NCBI RefSeq assembly: GCF_008843145.1
Contig: NZ_CP030265.1
Span: 2,342,001 to 2,406,000 of the forward strand
Origin: Skermanella pratensis
GTDB lineage: Bacteria; Pseudomonadota; Alphaproteobacteria; Azospirillales; Azospirillaceae
DNA: 64,000 nt
Direction of reading: 5' to 3'
This document shows, piece after piece, positions 59,536 through 64,000 of the stretch. The notes under the pieces were generated by a model. It saw only the letters and a program-made list of their open reading frames with translations, was not told where the DNA came from and searched no databases. Each line of letters opens with the position of its first letter. The stretch's first letter is position 1. Position numbers and translations under genes: made by a program.

Positions 59536-59850
59536 CGGTGAAAGACCCCATATTGACGGCCCTCGCGGGCGCATTACCTGAAGCGGCTCGGACCCCGGCC
59601 GCTCCCGCCCGGATTTGGTCGGCGGGAGGGCGCGCGTCAACCCCGCGGCCGGACCTGGACGATGTGCCCGGGCTCGATCGCGGTTTGAACCGACCGCGTG
59701 CGATTAGACCATGGCCGGCGCCCGGTCAATAGGATGCGGTGTCCGCCCGGGCCTGCGTGGGCGGGCGGCGGGCATGCCGTGGCGCCGCTGGCGGAGGGGG
59801 CCGACATTCGCTATCATTCTGTAAAATTTGCTTCATGAGGACTCCACACG
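59536..59850. other. divergent intergenic region between carA and yqeY
   Basis: About 315 bases, GC-rich apart from the last 40, where TATCATTCTGTAAAATTTG suggests a -10 region for yqeY without a clear -35. Open frames here lack ribosome sites and codon bias and were not accepted. No carA attenuator or pyrimidine box was recognised. Confidence 0.5.
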
Positions 59851-60306
59851 ATGTTCCGCAGCCGGCTCAACGAGGCCTTGAAAGAGGCGATGCGGTCCAA
59901 GAACCAGCGCGCCGTCTCGACGTTGCGCCTGATTTTGGCGGCTCTGAAGGACCGTGACATCGCCGCGCGCGGGCGCGGGATCACCGACGGCATCGACGAG
60001 GACGAGATACTGTCGATGCTCCAGACCATGATCAAGCAACGGCGCGAAGCCATCGCCCTGTACGAGCAGGGCGGCCGGCTCGAACTGGCCGAGCAGGAGC
60101 GGGAAGAGATCGGGATCATCGAGACCTTCCTGCCCAAGCAGTTCAGCGAGGACGAGATCCGCAGCGCGGTCGACACCGTGATCAAGGACATTGGCGCCAC
60201 CGGCATCAAGGACATGGGCCGCACCATGGCCGAGCTGCGCACCCGCTATGCCGGCCAGATGGATTTCGGAAAGGCCAGCGGTTTCGTAAAGGCCGCCCTG
60301 GTCTGA
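59851..60306 (+). CDS. GatB/YqeY domain-containing protein
   Basis: A 151-residue stand-alone YqeY-type helical domain, as found at the C-terminus of GatB of the tRNA-dependent amidotransferase. Evidence: MFRSRLNEALKEAMRSKNQR, STLRLILAALKDRDIAARG, IKQRREAIALYEQGGRLELA, FLPKQFSEDEIRSAV and GIKDMGRTMAELRTRYAGQM. The biochemical role of the free protein is unclear. Its place directly before dnaG and rpoD is typical of alphaproteobacteria. 146 bases separate it from dnaG. Confidence 0.93.
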   Translation: MFRSRLNEALKEAMRSKNQRAVSTLRLILAALKDRDIAARGRGITDGIDEDEILSMLQTMIKQRREAIALYEQGGRLELAEQEREEIGIIETFLPKQFSEDEIRSAVDTVIKDIGATGIKDMGRTMAELRTRYAGQMDFGKASGFVKAALV

Positions 60307-60452
60307 CGACATCCTCGAAAACGGTTTCCTTTATGGCCTGTTAACCAATCATGCCTTACCGTTCCAGGGACGCCGTTCATCGGCAGCCATGTAGCTCAGA
60401 CCCCATTCCCGAATATCGGCAATGCAAATATCGAAGGTGATGCGCGGGCGCC

Positions 60453-62318
60453 ATGGCGTTTCCTCCCCAATTCCTTGAAGAGCTGCGGGCGCGTCTGCCG
60501 CTCTCCGACGTGGTCGGGAAGCGGATGCGGCTTATCCGTGCGGGCCGGGAATTCAAGGCGCCGTGCCCTTTCCACAACGAGAAGACGCCCAGCTTCTACG
60601 TCAACGACCAGAAGGGTTTCTTTCACTGCTTCGGCTGCGGCGCCCATGGCGACATCATCGGCTTCGCCATGCGCCACGACAACCTGGCCTTCCCCGAAGC
60701 GGTCGAGCAGCTGGCGTCCGAGGCCGGGCTGCAGGTGCCTCAGGCCACGCCGGAGGACCGGCAGCGCTTCGAACGGCAGAAGTCGCTGCACGACCTGGTG
60801 GAGGCTACCTGCCGCTGGTTCGAGAAGCAGCTTTTCGGCGCAGGCGGCCATGCCGCGTTCGATTACCTGAAGAGCCGCGGGCTTGACGAGGAGACGATGG
60901 TCCGCTTCCGCCTCGGCTTCGCCCCGGCGGACGGCAACGCCCTGCGCGTCCATCTGGCTCGGGAAGGCTTCAAGGAGGAGGACATGCTGGAGGCCGGCGT
61001 CGTCAGGGCGTCGGACTATGGCGGCGGAGCCTTCTCCTTCTTCCGCAACCGCGTGATGTTCCCGGTCACCGACCGGCGCGGCCGTGTCGTCGCCTTCGGC
61101 GGCCGCATCATGGAGGGCGACGGGCCGAAATACATCAACTCCGCCGACAACCCCCTCTTCCACAAGGGCCGGCTGCTCTACAGCATGAGCCGCGCCCGGC
61201 AGGCGGCGGCCGACGGCCAGCCGATTATCGTGGTCGAGGGCTATATGGACGTCATCGCCCTGGTCCGCGCCGGCTTCGACGGCGCCGTGGCGCCGCTCGG
61301 CACCGCGCTGACCGAAACCCAGATCCTGGAGCTGTGGAAGCTGGCGCCTCCGGGGCGCCGGGTCCCGGTGCTCTGCTTCGACGGCGATGCCGCCGGGCAG
61401 CGCGCCGCCTTCCGGGCGGTCGAGCGGGTGTTGCCCCACCTGCTGCCCGACCACTCGGTCCGCGTGGCCTTCATGGCGGGCGGCGACGATCCGGACAGCC
61501 TGCTGAGGAAGGAAGGGCCGAAGGCTATGCAGCAGGTGCTGGACGGCGCCATGCCGCTGGCCGACGTGCTGTGGCGGATGGAGGAGGAGGGCAGGGTGCT
61601 CGACACGCCCGAGGCCCGCGCCGGGCTCCAGGCCGCCCTGGACGAGCGGGTCGCCCTGATCGCCGACCGGACCGTGCAGTCCCTCTACCGCGACGAAATG
61701 CGCCGCCGTTTCTTCGAGAAGTTCCGCGCCCGCCCGGCGTTCCAGCCGGGCCAGCGCTTCGCCGGCGGGAGCGGAGGCGGGTTCAAGGGACGCGGCTTCC
61801 GGGCGCCGCGCACCACCGATCCGCCGCCCGACTTTCAGCGCAGCCGGCCGAGACCCGCGCGGGAAGGCCGGGAGCGTGTCCTGCTCGCAACACTGCTGAA
61901 CCATCCCGACCTGTTCGAAGAGGTCGGGGAATCAATAGGTAGCGTGGAGTTCTCGTTGCAAGCTCTGGACCTGCTGCGTCAGGCCGTCGTGTCGGTGCTT
62001 AGCGAAAATCCCGGGCTTGACGCTGCCGGTTTGGGTAGCCACTTGACTGATATGGGCTTCTCCGACCTGGAAGACGCCATTGGTCCGGCTTCCTTCCTGT
62101 ATGCCTTCGCGAGGCCGGATGCGACACCGGAGCAGGCCCGGCGAGGCTGGTATGACGTATGGGGGCAAACATATACCGATCATATCAAGTCCGAACGCCG
62201 GGAGGCGACCCAGTCCTTCGCCCGCGATATGAATGCCGATAACTGGTCCCGCGTTCGGGCATTGCTCGAAGCCGAGGCCGGCGCGGCCGAGTTCGAAGAC
62301 CCCGACCTTGAATACTGA
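60453..62318 (+). CDS. dnaG: DNA primase
   Basis: Synthesises RNA primers at replication forks. The N-terminal zinc-binding domain has Cys38, His41, Cys59 and Cys62 (CPFHNEKTPSF, FFHCFGCGAHGD). The TOPRIM core follows: FGGRIMEGDGPKYINSADNP, IIVVEGYMDVIAL, LCFDGDAAGQRAAFRA and DDPDSLLRKEGP. A low-complexity Gly/Arg/Pro linker near residues 430-470 (FAGGSGGGFKGRGFRAPRTT) joins the helicase-binding domain. The 621 residues are normal. No ribosome site is obvious before the ATG. rpoD follows after 129 bases. Confidence 0.97.
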   Translation: MAFPPQFLEELRARLPLSDVVGKRMRLIRAGREFKAPCPFHNEKTPSFYVNDQKGFFHCFGCGAHGDIIGFAMRHDNLAFPEAVEQLASEAGLQVPQATPEDRQRFERQKSLHDLVEATCRWFEKQLFGAGGHAAFDYLKSRGLDEETMVRFRLGFAPADGNALRVHLAREGFKEEDMLEAGVVRASDYGGGAFSFFRNRVMFPVTDRRGRVVAFGGRIMEGDGPKYINSADNPLFHKGRLLYSMSRARQAAADGQPIIVVEGYMDVIALVRAGFDGAVAPLGTALTETQILELWKLAPPGRRVPVLCFDGDAAGQRAAFRAVERVLPHLLPDHSVRVAFMAGGDDPDSLLRKEGPKAMQQVLDGAMPLADVLWRMEEEGRVLDTPEARAGLQAALDERVALIADRTVQSLYRDEMRRRFFEKFRARPAFQPGQRFAGGSGGGFKGRGFRAPRTTDPPPDFQRSRPRPAREGRERVLLATLLNHPDLFEEVGESIGSVEFSLQALDLLRQAVVSVLSENPGLDAAGLGSHLTDMGFSDLEDAIGPASFLYAFARPDATPEQARRGWYDVWGQTYTDHIKSERREATQSFARDMNADNWSRVRALLEAEAGAAEFEDPDLEY

Positions 62319-62447
62319 GGTCGCCTATGGCAGATGGAGCAGGAGCTTGGGTCAGGCCGAAAAAAGTCAGTCCTGTGTGTGCGGATGGCGCGGAGCACCG
62401 TTGGCCTTGCGTAACGCACGTGTATTCTAGGCGGGGGCATCAATCGA

Positions 62448-64000
<1,553 letters not shown>

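Overview
The window is chromosomal DNA of a high-GC alphaproteobacterium. Gene order (rpoZ-rel-pdxJ-acpS-lepB-rnc-era; yqeY-dnaG-rpoD), a single bifunctional Rel/SpoT, a PHB cluster with phaR, and protein sequences that read like Azospirillaceae (Azospirillum/Skermanella type) support this; the genus is inferred from memory, not from a search. No tRNA, rRNA, CRISPR array, insertion sequence or prophage was seen.

Layout. 1-3.6 kb: 5' part of a lytic transglycosylase, then dapA, smpB and a zinc alcohol dehydrogenase. 3.7-12.2 kb: housekeeping block with a NYN-domain protein, folK, rpoZ, rel, a DUF2062 membrane protein, pdxJ, acpS, lepB, rnc and era, several overlapping by a few bases. 12.2-32.5 kb: accessory mosaic of mostly single genes: a frameshifted amidohydrolase, small unknown proteins, a TetR regulator with an old yellow enzyme and a shared operator-like repeat, aldose epimerase/xylulokinase, glutamine amidotransferase, PuuE-like deacetylase, a ChaN-PDZ lipoprotein, a rhodanese-like CX3CW protein, an orphan ABC ATPase, an SDR, a membrane protein behind a Pho-box-like site, a hybrid histidine kinase, UspA, a ferritin-like protein and a short LemA-like protein.

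32.7-51.9 kb: glycogen/trehalose metabolism. A trehalose synthase-maltokinase fusion is translationally coupled to glgB on the plus strand. On the minus strand run glgX, a receiver-domain protein, treZ, malQ and bacterioferritin, followed by a 1403-residue SNF2 helicase and an Rpn-like nuclease. GlgE and TreY, the expected partners of TreS-maltokinase and TreZ, are not in the window.

52-58 kb: polyhydroxybutyrate genes. phaR is divergent from a small PhaE-like protein and a short PHA synthase whose reading frames overlap by 215 bases; then phaA, phaB, an AhpD-like protein and a NUDIX hydrolase. 58.3-64 kb: carA (minus), yqeY, dnaG and the 5' part of rpoD.

The theme is carbon storage: glycogen/trehalose (treS-mak, glgB, glgX, malQ, treZ) and PHB (phaR, phaC, phaA, phaB) lie within 25 kb. 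Best leads: the out-of-frame PhaE-like/PhaC overlap, the paired TetR/old yellow enzyme operators, two small paralogues flanking that pair, the receiver protein inside the glycogen run, and Pho- and Fur-box-like sites. Two genes carry apparent frameshifts that could be real or sequence errors.
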